The notes: generated by a model not told the origin, from the sequence alone. DNA of 64,000 nucleotides from DASVBE01 sp963770375 (GCA_963770375.1 CAVYPM010000016.1:62001-126000), one strand, 5' to 3'; numbered from the stretch's first letter, positions 26,356-34,906 are shown. Translations and numbers: made by a program.

Positions 26356-26853
26356 TCAGGCGGTATACGCGTAGACCATGCTGCCGTTGCTGACGTAGAC
26401 CGAGCCGCCGGCCACGCCCGGCCGGCGCGGAACGGTTGCGGAGCGGCCCACAGCAGCTTGCCGTCACGGATCGCGGCCACCTGCGCGGCGGGCAGCTGGC
26501 CCTCGCGTTTCAGCAGGCCCTGCACATCCCCGCCGGCCACGTACCGCATCGCGATGTACAGCACCCCCGCGGCCTCCCCGGCCTCGTAGACCGGGATGAT
26601 GTGCGGATCGTCGACCGCCGCCGCAGCCCGTGACTCCTCGGATGAACCGCAGCCGGAACGACTCGTCCGAGGCCAGCGTGGGGGCCAGGACCTTGACCGC
26701 GGCCTGCCGCGGCAGCCGCTCGTCGCGGGCCAGGAAAACCATAGCCATACCACCGGAGCCAATCTTTTTCTCCAGGCGGTATCCAGCAATAACGGAACCC
26801 GGTTCAAAACCCGTGAGAAAACCGTCCTCCGGGCCCGGGGAAAAGTCGTTCAT
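26356..26853 (-). pseudogene. Ser/Thr kinase-PQQ relic with frameshift and large internal deletion
   Basis: From ATG 26853, with a GGAGGA ribosome site, the reading is MNDFSPGPEDGF, SVIAGYRLEKKIGSGGM and RQAAVKVLAP, the N-lobe of a kinase. One extra base near 26638 shifts the frame. In the next frame it continues SRAAAAVDDPHIIPVYEAG to PAAQVAAI, after which the catalytic HRD, DFG and APE parts are missing. The reading jumps straight to a PQQ-repeat end, RDGKLLWAAPQPFRAG, then (after another shift) VAGGSVYVSNGSMVYAYTA and a stop at 26356. About 550 residues are lost compared with the intact paralogue at 29292. It cannot be an active kinase. Confidence 0.85.
26469..26667. repeat. 198-bp near-exact repeat shared with 31101-31298
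   Basis: Positions 26469-26637 are identical to 31101-31269 over 169 bases. After one inserted T in this copy, identity resumes to 26667 (31298 in the other copy). It encodes the kinase stretch from the N-lobe to PAAQVAAI. Identity at synonymous sites far exceeds that elsewhere in the paralogues, so gene conversion or recent duplication is indicated. The inserted base is exactly the frameshift of the relic kinase, and the start of the repeat (26469) coincides with the deletion junction. Confidence 0.85.
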
Positions 26854-26891
26854 AAGGTCCTCCGGCGCATGTCCGGGCCTATGGTAGCGGC

Positions 26892-26966
26892 CTAAACAGA
26901 CACCCCGGGCACGGCTCTTCCGTAAGCTGACCAACAATGGCCTGGCTAGCGACCAGCGGACGGGGC
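26892..26966 (-). pseudogene. Remnant C-terminal tail of a PQQ-kinase paralogue
   Basis: Between the stop of kinase copy 2 and the start of copy 1, the minus strand can be read in pieces as PLVASQAIV and GRAVPGVSV followed by TAG at 26892. This matches the C-terminus of the intact copy (PLVAGQTVIV and GRAVLGIPV, with stop at 29292). The flanking bases match the copy 3/copy 2 junction as well. It is a leftover tail from tandem duplication, no longer joined to a gene. Confidence 0.55.
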
Positions 26967-29253
26967 TCAGGCGCGTATCGCGGACACCGACGTGCCGTCG
27001 CTGACGTAGACCGAGCCGGCCGCCACGATCGGTCCCGCGGTGAACCGCGACCCGGATTTCCACAGGAGCTGGCCGTCGGCGGCCCGCAGCGCGAGCAGGC
27101 CGCCGGACGGGTCCCCGGCGTAGACCACCGATTTGCTGGCCGCCGGGATTGATCTGGGCGTCGACCGGGCGGCTCCACAGCTGGACGCGGTCCGCCGGGC
27201 GGAAGGCGATCATCGTCCCGTCGTCGCGCACCGCGTAGATCACCCCGCCCAGCACGGCAGGCAGGCCGAAGCTCTGATGCCTGGGCGACACCCACAGCCG
27301 CTGGCCGTCGCTTGCCCGCCAGGCCCACAGCCTGCCCGGCTGGCTGGCACCGCCGGTAGCTCGAGGGCGCAGATCACGCTGCCGTCGGTGGCAATCAGGC
27401 CGGTGTCCGGACCTGGCGATTCCCACAGCTGGGTGCCGTCCGCGGCCTTGAGGGCCCGCAGCATCGACGGTGGCCGGGGGTGATCGGCCATCAGGACGTA
27501 GAGCGACGCGCCGTGGGTCACCGGGTTGGACATCACCAGCGCCTGGACGTCCCATCGTTGCGAGCCGTCGCTGCTGCTGAGGGCGGACAGCTTGCTGATC
27601 CCGAAGTAGACGTAGCCCGGCGTGGTGGCCAGGCCGAGGAGGGTGGTGAACGGGGCGGTCCAGAGAGCGGATCCGTCACTGGGGCGCAGCGCGCGGAATG
27701 GCCGGGGCGCGTGCGGATCGAGGCCGACGTACACCGCCTCGGGGTGGGCCTCCATCCCGAGGATCGTCCCGCCGCGCATGGTGGCAATCCATCTCACCTG
27801 GCCGTTGCTGGCGCTGAGGGCACGCACCAGGTAGCCACCGCCGCCGGCGATAACGACCAGATCCCGGTCGGCGGAGAGGATCGGAGCCGCGACGGACGGC
27901 ACCCGGGCCTGCCAGCGGAGCTCGTGACCGGACCCGCCGGACCGGCCGGACTGGCGGGATCCGTTGCCGGAACCGCGGAGGGCGGTCCAGGCACGACCGC
28001 GCCCGCGCCGGCGGCCACCACCGGCACGGCGGCCAGCCCCGCCACGAGCAGGCCGCGGCGGCTGACCTGGCGACCAGGGGGGAGCGTCCCAGTGGCGCCA
28101 GCCTGGATTGCCGCCGGAACCCGGCCGGGCTCGGTGACCGGCGCCAGAGCGGACGGGGCTGGTTGCTGGTCAGCCGTTGGACTCCCGGTGACCGCGGCCG
28201 GAGCCTCCGTCACCGGGACCGGCAGGGGACGCACACCGGGGCAGCCGGAGCCGGGATGATCCCGGCCGGGGAAGCTGGCGCCGGAGAAGCCGGAACAGGA
28301 GAAGCCGGAACCACCGCGGGCGTGGCCGGGGCCGCCGTTGCCGCTGCCGGTGGCGGCCCGGATCCGGTGGCGGGCAGCCCCAGGCCCTGCCGCAGCGCCG
28401 CGGCAAATTCCTCGCAGCTGGCGTACCGCTCCGCCGGGGCCTTGGCCAGCGCCCTGGCCAGCACGGCGTCGGCTGCGGCGGGCAGGCCGGGCTGGCGCGA
28501 CCGCAGCGAGGGCACCGGCTCGGACAGGTGCGCGTGGATGATCGCCACGCCCAGGCCACGCGGGTACACCGGCTCGCCGCACAGCAGCTCGAAGGCCGTG
28601 CAGGCGAGCCCGTACTGGTCCGTCCGGCCGGTGACCGGATGGCCCTGGATCTGCTCCGGCGCGGTGTAGTCGGGGGTGCCCACGAACTGCCCGGATCGGG
28701 TGTTCACGAGCGGCGCCGCGAAGGCGCCCTTGCTGAGCCCGAAGTCGGACAGGTACACGTGATCGGGCCGGCCCGGCCTGGTGTCCAGCAGGATGTTCGC
28801 GGGCTTGACGTCCCGGTGCACCAGGCCCGCCGCGTGCGCCGCGTCCAGCGCGGAGGCCACCGCTGACACGATCGCGGCGACCCGGGCCGCGGGGATCTGG
28901 CGTTCCCGCGCCAGCAGGTCCCTGACGTCCCCGCCGGCCACGTAGCGCATCGCGATGAACAGCACGCCGTGAACCTCGCCGGCGTCATAGACCGGGATGA
29001 TGTGCGGGTCGTCGACGGCCGCGGCGGCCTCCGACTCCTGGATGAACCGCTGCCGGACCGACTCGTCCCACGTCAGCGCCGGGGGCAGCACCTTGAGCGC
29101 GACCCACCGGTGCAGCCGCTTGTCGCGGGCCAGGAAAACCATAGCCATTCCGCCGGAGCCAATCTTTTTCTCCAGGCGGTATCCAGCAATAACGGAACCC
29201 GGCTCGAAACCCGCAGGAAAACTGCCTCCCGGGCCTGGGGAAAAATCGCTCAC
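26967..29253 (-). pseudogene. AfsK-like Ser/Thr protein kinase with C-terminal PQQ propeller, several frameshifts
   Basis: GTG 29253 begins a full kinase domain: IGSGGMAMVF, VALKVL (Lys 54), VHRDVKPANILL, LSDFGLSKG, YTAPEQIQG. A long Pro/Ala linker then runs to a stop at 28210. Restoring the frame near 28220 gives the linker ending VSRRGLLVAGLAAVPVVAAG, a membrane helix. A shift near 27910 gives propeller repeats LVVIAGGGGYLVRALSASNG. Shifts near 27360 and 27145 give LWAWRASDGQRLW and LLALRAADGQLLW, ending SVYVSDGTSVSAIRA. The restored protein would be about 760 residues: cytosolic kinase, one membrane pass, outside beta-propeller. Four shifts in G/C runs suggest sequence error rather than decay. 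Confidence 0.82.
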
Positions 29254-29291
29254 AACGTCCTCCGGCGCACGTCCGCGCTTATGGTAACGGC

Positions 29292-31484
29292 CTAGACCGG
29301 TATCCCGAGCACGGCTCTTCCGTTGGTGACGATAACGGTCTGGCCGGCCACCAGCGGACCCTCGGTAAAGCGGTGCGGCACGGTCCAGGTGACCTTGCCG
29401 TCGGCGGCCCGCCGGGCGGCCAGGCGGCCGAAGTCGTCGCTGGCGTAGACCACGCCCGCGCTGACCGCGGGGGTGATCCCGACGGTGGACGGGGCGGTCC
29501 ACAGCGGCGTCCCGCTGGCTGCGCGGTAGGCGATCAGCGTCCCGTCGGCGCGCACCACGTAGAGCACCCCGCCCGACATGGCCGGGGCGCCGTAATCGGT
29601 GCCCTTGGGCCCGTGCCACAGCGGCTGGCCGTCGCTGGCCCGCCAGACCCAGAGCCGGCCGGGCTCGCCGACCTCCTCGCCCTCCACCGCGCAGACCACC
29701 TGGCCGTCGGTGGCCAGAACGCCGCCCGGCGGCGCCGGGGTGTCCCACTGATGAGCACCGTCCGCGGTCCGGATCGCGTGCAGCACGGTCCGCCTGCTGC
29801 CGCCCCTGACGCCGAGCGTGTACAGCATCCCGCCGGCGACGACCGGGTGGGAGGTGACGTCGGCGGGGTACTGCCAGCGCAGGCCGCCGTCCCGGGCGCG
29901 GAGCGCGTACAGCGTGCCCTCCGCCACGTAGACGGTGCCGTCCGCTTCGACCGGGCCGTACAGCGCGGTGTGCGGGCTGGTCCACAGCTCCGAGCCGTCG
30001 CTGGCCCGGACCGCGGATACCGGCTCTGTGGCCAGGTAGACGGCCTGGTCCGTGGCGGCCACCTGGTCGATCACGCCGGAGCCCGTGTGTCTCCAGGCCG
30101 GCCGCCCGGATGCGGCGTCCAGCGCGCGCACCTGGTTGCCGCGCGGGCCTTCGAGCCCGCCGGCCACGATCACCAGGCCGCCCGCGGCGGCCAGGACCGC
30201 GCCGTGGCCGAACGGCACGTGGGCCTGCCAGCGCGGGTCCGGGTCGTGCGTGGGGGTGGCCCGGGCGGTGGGCTTCTGGGCGGTGGTGGCCGCCTCGCCC
30301 CTGCGGCTGGCCTCCCAGCCCACGGCGCCCGCCACGGCGGCAACCGGGATGGCCGCGGCCACCCACAGCAGCTTGCGGCGGTTCACCGGGCGGGTTGGCG
30401 CCCGGGCGGTGTCCTGCCAGGGGGCCGGCGGGCGGCTGGGCGGCACCGTACCCCACGCGGCCAACCGGGGTGCGACTGATGACCGGTCAGGAAAATGCGG
30501 ACGCGGCGCCGTCTCCATGTCCCGGTGCCGTGCCGCAAGCTGCGCGGTCGTCCCTGCTCCCGGCCAGCTCGGGGCCTGCGCGGCCAGCGGCGTGGCCACC
30601 GCAGGGGCCACGCTGAGGCTGGCCCGCAGCGCCTCGGCGAACTCCTGGCAGCTGCCGAACCGGTCCTGCGGCGCCTTGGCCAGGGCCCGGGCCAGCACTG
30701 CGTCGGCGGCGGGCAGCAGGTCAGGGCGCTGGGTGAGCAGCGACCTGGGCGGCTGGGACAGGTGCGCGTAGATGATCGCCACGCCCTGGTCACGCGGGAA
30801 CACGGGCTCGCCGCAGAGCAGCTCGAAGGCCGTGCAGGCGAGCGCGTACTGGTCGGTCTGGCCGCTGACCGGCCGGCCCTGGATCTGCTCCGGCGCGGTG
30901 TAGTTGGGCGTGCCGAGGAACTGCCCGGAGGAGGTGACGCCCGCCGAGGACAGCGACCCCTTGCTGAGCCCGAAGTCGGAGAGGTACACGTGATCGGGCC
31001 GGCCCGGCCGGGTGTCCAGCAGCATGTTCGCGGGCTTGACGTCCCGGTGCACCAGGCCCGCCGCGTGCGCCGAGTCCAGCGCCGAGGCGACCGCCGAGAC
31101 GATCGCGGCCACCTGCGCGGCGGGCAGCTGGCCCTCGCGTTTCAGCAGGCCCTGCACATCCCCGCCGGCCACGTACCGCATCGCGATGTACAGCACCCCC
31201 GCGGCCTCCCCGGCCTCGTAGACCGGGATGATGTGCGGATCGTCGACCGCCGCCGCAGCCCGTGACTCCCGGATGAACCGCAGCCGGAACGACTCGTCGG
31301 CGGATCTGGCCGGGGCCATCAGCTTCAGCGCGACCTGCCGCTGGAGCCGCTCGTCACGGGCCCGGTAGACGATGGCCATCCCGCCGGTGCCAATCTTTTC
31401 CTCGAGGCGGTAGCCAGCAATAACGGAACCAGAGTCAAAACCCGTGCGGAATCCGCCCGCCGGTTCCGGAAAATGGTCGCTCAC
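29292..31484 (-). CDS. AfsK-like Ser/Thr protein kinase with membrane helix and PQQ propeller
   Basis: The only intact copy of three, 730 residues from GTG 31484, behind a GGAGGA ribosome site. Kinase features: IGTGGMAIVY (31-40), Lys 54, HRD 146-148, DFG 170-172, APE 197-199. A Pro-rich linker, then a membrane helix at about 371-390 (KLLWVAAAIPVAAVAGAVGW). The rest is PQQ-like beta-propeller with repeated A-x-D-G-x-x-x-W blades (for example ALRARDGGLRW, VWRASDGQPLW, AARRAADGKVTW). AfsK kinases of Streptomyces have this design and regulate secondary metabolism and growth. The propeller likely senses a ligand or the envelope outside the cell. Confidence 0.93.
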   Translation of the reverse strand: MSDHFPEPAGGFRTGFDSGSVIAGYRLEEKIGTGGMAIVYRARDERLQRQVALKLMAPARSADESFRLRFIRESRAAAAVDDPHIIPVYEAGEAAGVLYIAMRYVAGGDVQGLLKREGQLPAAQVAAIVSAVASALDSAHAAGLVHRDVKPANMLLDTRPGRPDHVYLSDFGLSKGSLSSAGVTSSGQFLGTPNYTAPEQIQGRPVSGQTDQYALACTAFELLCGEPVFPRDQGVAIIYAHLSQPPRSLLTQRPDLLPAADAVLARALAKAPQDRFGSCQEFAEALRASLSVAPAVATPLAAQAPSWPGAGTTAQLAARHRDMETAPRPHFPDRSSVAPRLAAWGTVPPSRPPAPWQDTARAPTRPVNRRKLLWVAAAIPVAAVAGAVGWEASRRGEAATTAQKPTARATPTHDPDPRWQAHVPFGHGAVLAAAGGLVIVAGGLEGPRGNQVRALDAASGRPAWRHTGSGVIDQVAATDQAVYLATEPVSAVRASDGSELWTSPHTALYGPVEADGTVYVAEGTLYALRARDGGLRWQYPADVTSHPVVAGGMLYTLGVRGGSRRTVLHAIRTADGAHQWDTPAPPGGVLATDGQVVCAVEGEEVGEPGRLWVWRASDGQPLWHGPKGTDYGAPAMSGGVLYVVRADGTLIAYRAASGTPLWTAPSTVGITPAVSAGVVYASDDFGRLAARRAADGKVTWTVPHRFTEGPLVAGQTVIVTNGRAVLGIPV
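31101..31298. repeat. Second copy of the 198-bp near-exact repeat (see 26469-26667)
   Basis: This copy lies inside the intact kinase and keeps the reading frame. It differs from the other by the absence of one T at the position corresponding to 26638. It is probably the donor in a conversion event, since it is flanked by full gene sequence on both sides. Confidence 0.85.
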
Positions 31485-31665
31485 AAGGTCCTCCGGCGCA
31501 TGACGAGCCCCCATGGTACTGGCCGTGAAGACCGGTCCGGCGGCACTGTTACCGGCCCGGTTTTGCCTGGTTACACACCAAGCACGGCCCTGAGTGCGGG
31601 GTAGGTTCACCGCGTGGACCGCCTGCGGGCGCCGGACCTGACCGCGTGCGAGAGGATTCAGGGAG

Positions 31666-32040
31666 ATGCTGGCGGTCTTACTCGCCCTGGCCTGCGCCTT
31701 CAGCTACGGGGCCTCTGACTATGCGGCCGGGTTGGCCACCCGCCGGGCGACAGCGCTGACCACCCGCCGGTACGGTGCCATGGTCCAGGTGGCCCTGGCG
31801 GCGGAGATCGCCCGGGCCATCCCGGTGGTGCTGATCGTCGCACTGGTCAGCCGCCAGCATCCGGCGCTGCCGTCGCTGGCCTGGGGCGCCGCCGCGGGTA
31901 TAACGGGCATTGCCGGGATAATGGCGCTCTGCCTGGCCTTCCTGGATACGGATTTCAGCGTGGCCACCGTCAGCGCGGTCAGCGCGGGCGTATTCTCCGT
32001 CCTGGTGGGCACGCTGCTGGGCGAACGGCCCGGGCGCTGG
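31666..32040 (+). pseudogene. EamA/DMT-family transporter, N-terminal fragment
   Basis: The first 123 residues are a good EamA-type start: LALACAFSYGASDYAAGLA, a helix at IARAIPVVLIVAL, a helix at WGAAAGITGIAGIMALCLAF, and the conserved SVATVSAVSAGVFSVLVGTLLGERP. Coding character then ends abruptly: the following bases are the 3-prime end of a gene on the other strand. Family members have about 280-300 residues and ten helices, so more than half is gone. No continuation was seen in another frame. An AGGGAG ribosome site precedes the ATG. This is a true truncation or a misjoin. Confidence 0.75.
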
Positions 32041-32049
32041 CCGGGCCGG

Positions 32050-32505
32050 TTACGGGACCGCGCAGACGACCGTGATGTGGCCGGTGCGGCCGGGCCGGAC
32101 GCGGAGGTCCTTCGGCAGGTCGCAGCGGCCGTCCAGCTGGCGGCCGTTGTTCAGCACCGTGACAATGTCCGGGGTGATGCCGGTGACCCGGTAGGTGCCG
32201 AGCGGCAGCTGGACGGTAAACCGGCCGGACCGGCCGACCGGGACGATGACCGCCGGGTGGCCGGGCCGGGTGAAGCGCATCCGGCCGGTCAGCGGCACAA
32301 CCTTGGGCTGCTGGCCGCCCGGGCCCAGTGGCCCGCCGACCCGGTGGAACACGCCGGTCACCGTGCCCAGCTGGCCCGGCGGCGGCGCACTCTGCGCCGG
32401 GCCCTGACGGGCGGGCTCCCCGTGGTGGCCGACGGCCGGCCCGGCTGCGCAGGCGGCCAGCAGCAGCGGGGCGCAAGCCCCAGCGGCGATCTTCAGTGCG
32501 TTCAT
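32050..32505 (-). CDS. Lipoprotein with carboxypeptidase-regulatory-like domain
   Basis: A 151-residue secreted lipoprotein. The signal MNALKIAAGACAPLLLAAC ends in a lipobox (LLAAC), so the mature protein would be lipid-anchored at Cys 19. After a Pro/Gln-rich linker, GRFTVQLPLGTYRVTGITPD resembles a beta-sandwich regulatory-like fold, and the chain ends TGHITVVCAV. The function is unknown. ATG 32505 follows an AAGGGGA ribosome site; the longer upstream frame lacks support. It abuts the truncated EamA gene. Confidence 0.75.
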   Translation of the reverse strand: MNALKIAAGACAPLLLAACAAGPAVGHHGEPARQGPAQSAPPPGQLGTVTGVFHRVGGPLGPGGQQPKVVPLTGRMRFTRPGHPAVIVPVGRSGRFTVQLPLGTYRVTGITPDIVTVLNNGRQLDGRCDLPKDLRVRPGRTGHITVVCAVP

Positions 32506-32621
32506 GGCGGTCCCCTTGGTGTCCCCGTCCCCCTGACGAGATGCCTCTTGGACGGGCCAGGGCGGCCGGCCGTTCCGCCTTACCCGCCGCGGGCCGCCGG
32601 GCCCGGCGCGGCCGCCTTGAC

Positions 32622-32668
32622 GCAACCATCCGGTTGCCATAGATTGATAGCAATCACATGGTTGCTAT
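32622..32668. promoter_or_regulatory. Two palindromes before the SRPBCC-ArsR operon, likely ArsR operators
   Basis: GCAACC-ATCC-GGTTGC (32622-32637) is a perfect six-base dyad. ATAGCAA-TCACATGG-TTGCTAT (32647-32668) is a perfect seven-base dyad. Both carry the half-site GCAA(C/T) and together occupy the 60 bases before the start at 32684. They are good operator sites for the ArsR regulator encoded second in the operon, overlapping its promoter. Confidence 0.65.
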
Positions 32669-32683
32669 AGACGGAGGCACGTC

Positions 32684-33118
32684 ATGGGCTTTCCCGACCG
32701 GATCGAGCGGACCATCAGCGTGGCCCAGCCGCCGGAGAAGGTGTGGGCGGCGATCACCACGGCCGAAGGGCTGGGCACCTGGTTCGGCCAGAAGGCCACC
32801 GTGGACCTGCGGGTCGGCGGCCTCGCCCAGCTCACCTGGGACGGCGGCTACACCAACGAGCTGCGCATCGAGCGGCTGGATCCGCCGCGGGTGTTCGGCT
32901 GGACCTGGGCCATCAGCGGCCTGCCCGAGGATGACCCGCGCCGGACCTACGTCGAGTTCACGCTGGAGCCGGACGCCTCGGGCACCCGGCTGACCGTGGT
33001 CGAGACCGGCTTCGCGCAGCTGCCCAGTGACCTGCACAGCGGCGCCTACGGCGGCAACGTCGAGGGCTGGCAGAAGGAACTGGACGAGCTCGCCGGCTAC
33101 CTCAATGCCGGAGCGTGA
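32684..33118 (+). CDS. SRPBCC (AHSA1-like) family protein
   Basis: A 144-residue protein with the START/Bet v1 fold of the AHSA1-like branch. It begins DRIERTISVAQPPEKVWAAI, followed by EGLGTWFGQKATVDLRVGG, and ends with GWQKELDELAGYL, typical of this family. Such proteins bind hydrophobic ligands and are very often encoded next to ArsR regulators in actinobacteria. An AGACGGAGG ribosome site precedes the ATG. Its stop overlaps the regulator start by 14 bases, so the pair is translationally coupled. Confidence 0.88.
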   Translation: MGFPDRIERTISVAQPPEKVWAAITTAEGLGTWFGQKATVDLRVGGLAQLTWDGGYTNELRIERLDPPRVFGWTWAISGLPEDDPRRTYVEFTLEPDASGTRLTVVETGFAQLPSDLHSGAYGGNVEGWQKELDELAGYLNAGA

Positions 33119-33437
33119 CCAGGAGGCCGTCGCGCAGGAGGTCTTCGCCGCCCTGGCCGACCCGACCCGCCGGGGCATCCTGGCGCAGCTGGCCGCCCGC
33201 GGGCCGGCCACGGCCACCGACCTGGCCACCGTGCTGCCGATCAGCCGGCAGGCGATCGCCAAGCACCTCGGCCTGCTGACCGAGGCCGGCCTTGTCGTCG
33301 CCGAGCCCGGCGAGCGGCGCCGGGTCCGCTACCGGCTGCACTCGGCCCCCATCCAGGCCGCCCAGCAGTTCCTGGCCGCACTGGCCCGGGACTGGGACTC
33401 GAGCCTCGACGCGCTGCGCCGCCATCTGGGCGCGTGA
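33105..33437 (+). CDS. ArsR family winged-helix transcriptional regulator
   Basis: A 110-residue ArsR regulator. The helix-turn-helix is LADPTRRGILAQLAARG, TATDLATVLPISRQAIAKHL and the wing TEAGLVVAEPGERRRVRYRL. The metal-binding cysteine motif is absent, as usual for the SRPBCC-linked group. ATG 33105 lies inside the end of the SRPBCC gene. It probably represses its own operon through the palindromes at 32622-32668; the ligand may be linked to the SRPBCC partner. Confidence 0.88.
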   Translation: MPERDQEAVAQEVFAALADPTRRGILAQLAARGPATATDLATVLPISRQAIAKHLGLLTEAGLVVAEPGERRRVRYRLHSAPIQAAQQFLAALARDWDSSLDALRRHLGA

Positions 33438-33458
33438 GGCCAGAAAGGAAGAGATCCC

Positions 33459-34124
33459 GTGAACACGCAGACGAGGGCCGGCGCGGCCCCGGCCGCCACG
33501 CTGGCCGCGACGCTCGGGCTCGCCGCGGTGGCCTGGGCGGTCGCGGTCCGGCAGATGACCGGCATGGACATGGGCCCGGAGAGCAGCCTCGGCTCGGTGG
33601 CGTTCTTCGCCGCGCTGTGGGTGCCGATGATGGCCGCGATGATGCTGCCGGGCGCCGCCCCGGCCGCGGTGCGGGTCGCCCAGGACGGCGGCGGGGCCCG
33701 CGCCGTGCCGCTCTTCCTCGGCTCGTACCTGGCCGTCTGGGCCCTCGTGGGCGTCGCGGTGTACGTGCTGTACCGGCCGCACGGGACGCTGGCGGCCGGC
33801 CTGGCCACGATCGCGGCGGGCGCTTACGAGCTCACCCCGGTCAAGGCGTACTACCGGCGGCGCTGCCAGGCCAGCGCCCAGCCGGGCTGGCGGTTCGGGC
33901 TCTGCTGCCTCGGCTCGACCGCCGGGCTGATGCTGATCCTGATCGCGCTGAGCGTGATGAGCATCGCCTGGATGGCCGTGCTCACCGCGCTCGCTCTCGC
34001 CCAGAAGCTGCTTCCCCCGCGGCCCGCCGCCGACATCCCGGTCGCGCTGGCGATCATCGCGCTCGGCGTCCTGATCGTCGCCGCGCCGTCGGCAGTGCCC
34101 GGGCTCATCCACCACCCGATGTGA
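33459..34124 (+). CDS. DUF2182 integral membrane protein
   Basis: A 221-residue membrane protein of the DUF2182 family (predicted metal-binding integral membrane protein). About six helices are seen, with the conserved WVPMMAAMMLPGAAPAA, YELTPVKAYYRRRCQ and LCCLGSTAGLMLILIALSVM segments. The Met- and Cys-rich core suggests metal interaction, but the function is not known. An AAGGAAG ribosome site precedes the GTG/ATG region. It lies 21 bases after the regulator and 14 before the DUF899 gene, clearly in one operon. Confidence 0.87.
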   Translation: MNTQTRAGAAPAATLAATLGLAAVAWAVAVRQMTGMDMGPESSLGSVAFFAALWVPMMAAMMLPGAAPAAVRVAQDGGGARAVPLFLGSYLAVWALVGVAVYVLYRPHGTLAAGLATIAAGAYELTPVKAYYRRRCQASAQPGWRFGLCCLGSTAGLMLILIALSVMSIAWMAVLTALALAQKLLPPRPAADIPVALAIIALGVLIVAAPSAVPGLIHHPM

Positions 34125-34138
34125 GAAGGAGACCAACG

Positions 34139-34906
34139 ATGACCACGCACAAGACCGGCACCCGCGAGGAGTGGCTGAAGGCCCGGCTGGACCTGCTCGA
34201 CGCCGAGAAGGAGCACACCCGGCGCGGCGACGAACTGGCCCGGCGGCGGCAGGAGCTGCCCTGGGTCCGCATGGACAAGGAGTTCCGGTTCGAGACCAGC
34301 GACGGCACCGTCACCCTGGCGGACCTGTTCGCCGGGCGGTCCCAGCTGCTCGTCTACCACTTCATGTTCGGGCCCGGTTACGAGGTCGGCTGCCCGTCCT
34401 GCTCGGCGATCGCGGACGGCTTCAGCGGCTCGGTCGTCCACCTGGCCAACCACGACGTCACGATGACCGCGGTGTCGCGGGCGCCATTCGCCAAGATCGA
34501 CGCGTACCGGAAGCGGATGGGCTGGACGTTCCCGTGGGCGTCCTCGTACGGCAGCGACTTCAACTACGACTTCAAGGTGGCGATGACCGCCGAGCAGTGG
34601 GATGCCGGGACGGGCGAGTACGGCTTCCGGAGCGAAGACCTCCGGCCCGCCACGGACGAGCAGAAGGCCAGGCTTGACGAGTTCGCGGCAGACATGGCCG
34701 GCACGGACTGGGCCACGTACCGGCAGGAAGGCCCCGGCCTCAGCGCCTTCGTGATGGAGGACGGCGCCGTCTACCACACCTACTCGGCGTACGCCCGCGG
34801 CGTCGACGGCATCTGGGGCATGTACCAGCTGCTCGACCGGGCCTCGCTCGGCCGCAACGAAAACGGCGTCTGGTGGCGCCGCCACGACGAGTACGACGCC
34901 CACTGA
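34139..34906 (+). CDS. DUF899 thioredoxin-like protein
   Basis: A 255-residue DUF899 protein with a thioredoxin-like fold. It contains HTRRGDELARRRQELPW, then VYHFMFGPGYEVGCPSCSAIAD with a CPSC redox-type pair at about residues 85-88, and the conserved YRKRMGWTFPWASSYGSDFN. The C-terminal VYHTYSAYARGVD segment is also typical. It may act as a reductase or peroxidase-like protein, but no activity is proven. A GAAGGAGA ribosome site precedes the ATG. It ends the four-gene operon, followed by a long perfect hairpin. Confidence 0.88.
   Translation: MTTHKTGTREEWLKARLDLLDAEKEHTRRGDELARRRQELPWVRMDKEFRFETSDGTVTLADLFAGRSQLLVYHFMFGPGYEVGCPSCSAIADGFSGSVVHLANHDVTMTAVSRAPFAKIDAYRKRMGWTFPWASSYGSDFNYDFKVAMTAEQWDAGTGEYGFRSEDLRPATDEQKARLDEFAADMAGTDWATYRQEGPGLSAFVMEDGAVYHTYSAYARGVDGIWGMYQLLDRASLGRNENGVWWRRHDEYDAH

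Noticed and set aside
28210..30456. A 748-residue frame covering kinase copy 2 and antisense-like sequence upstream
   Set aside because: The part before 29253 is the out-of-frame end of kinase copy 3; only the part from GTG 29253 is a kinase.
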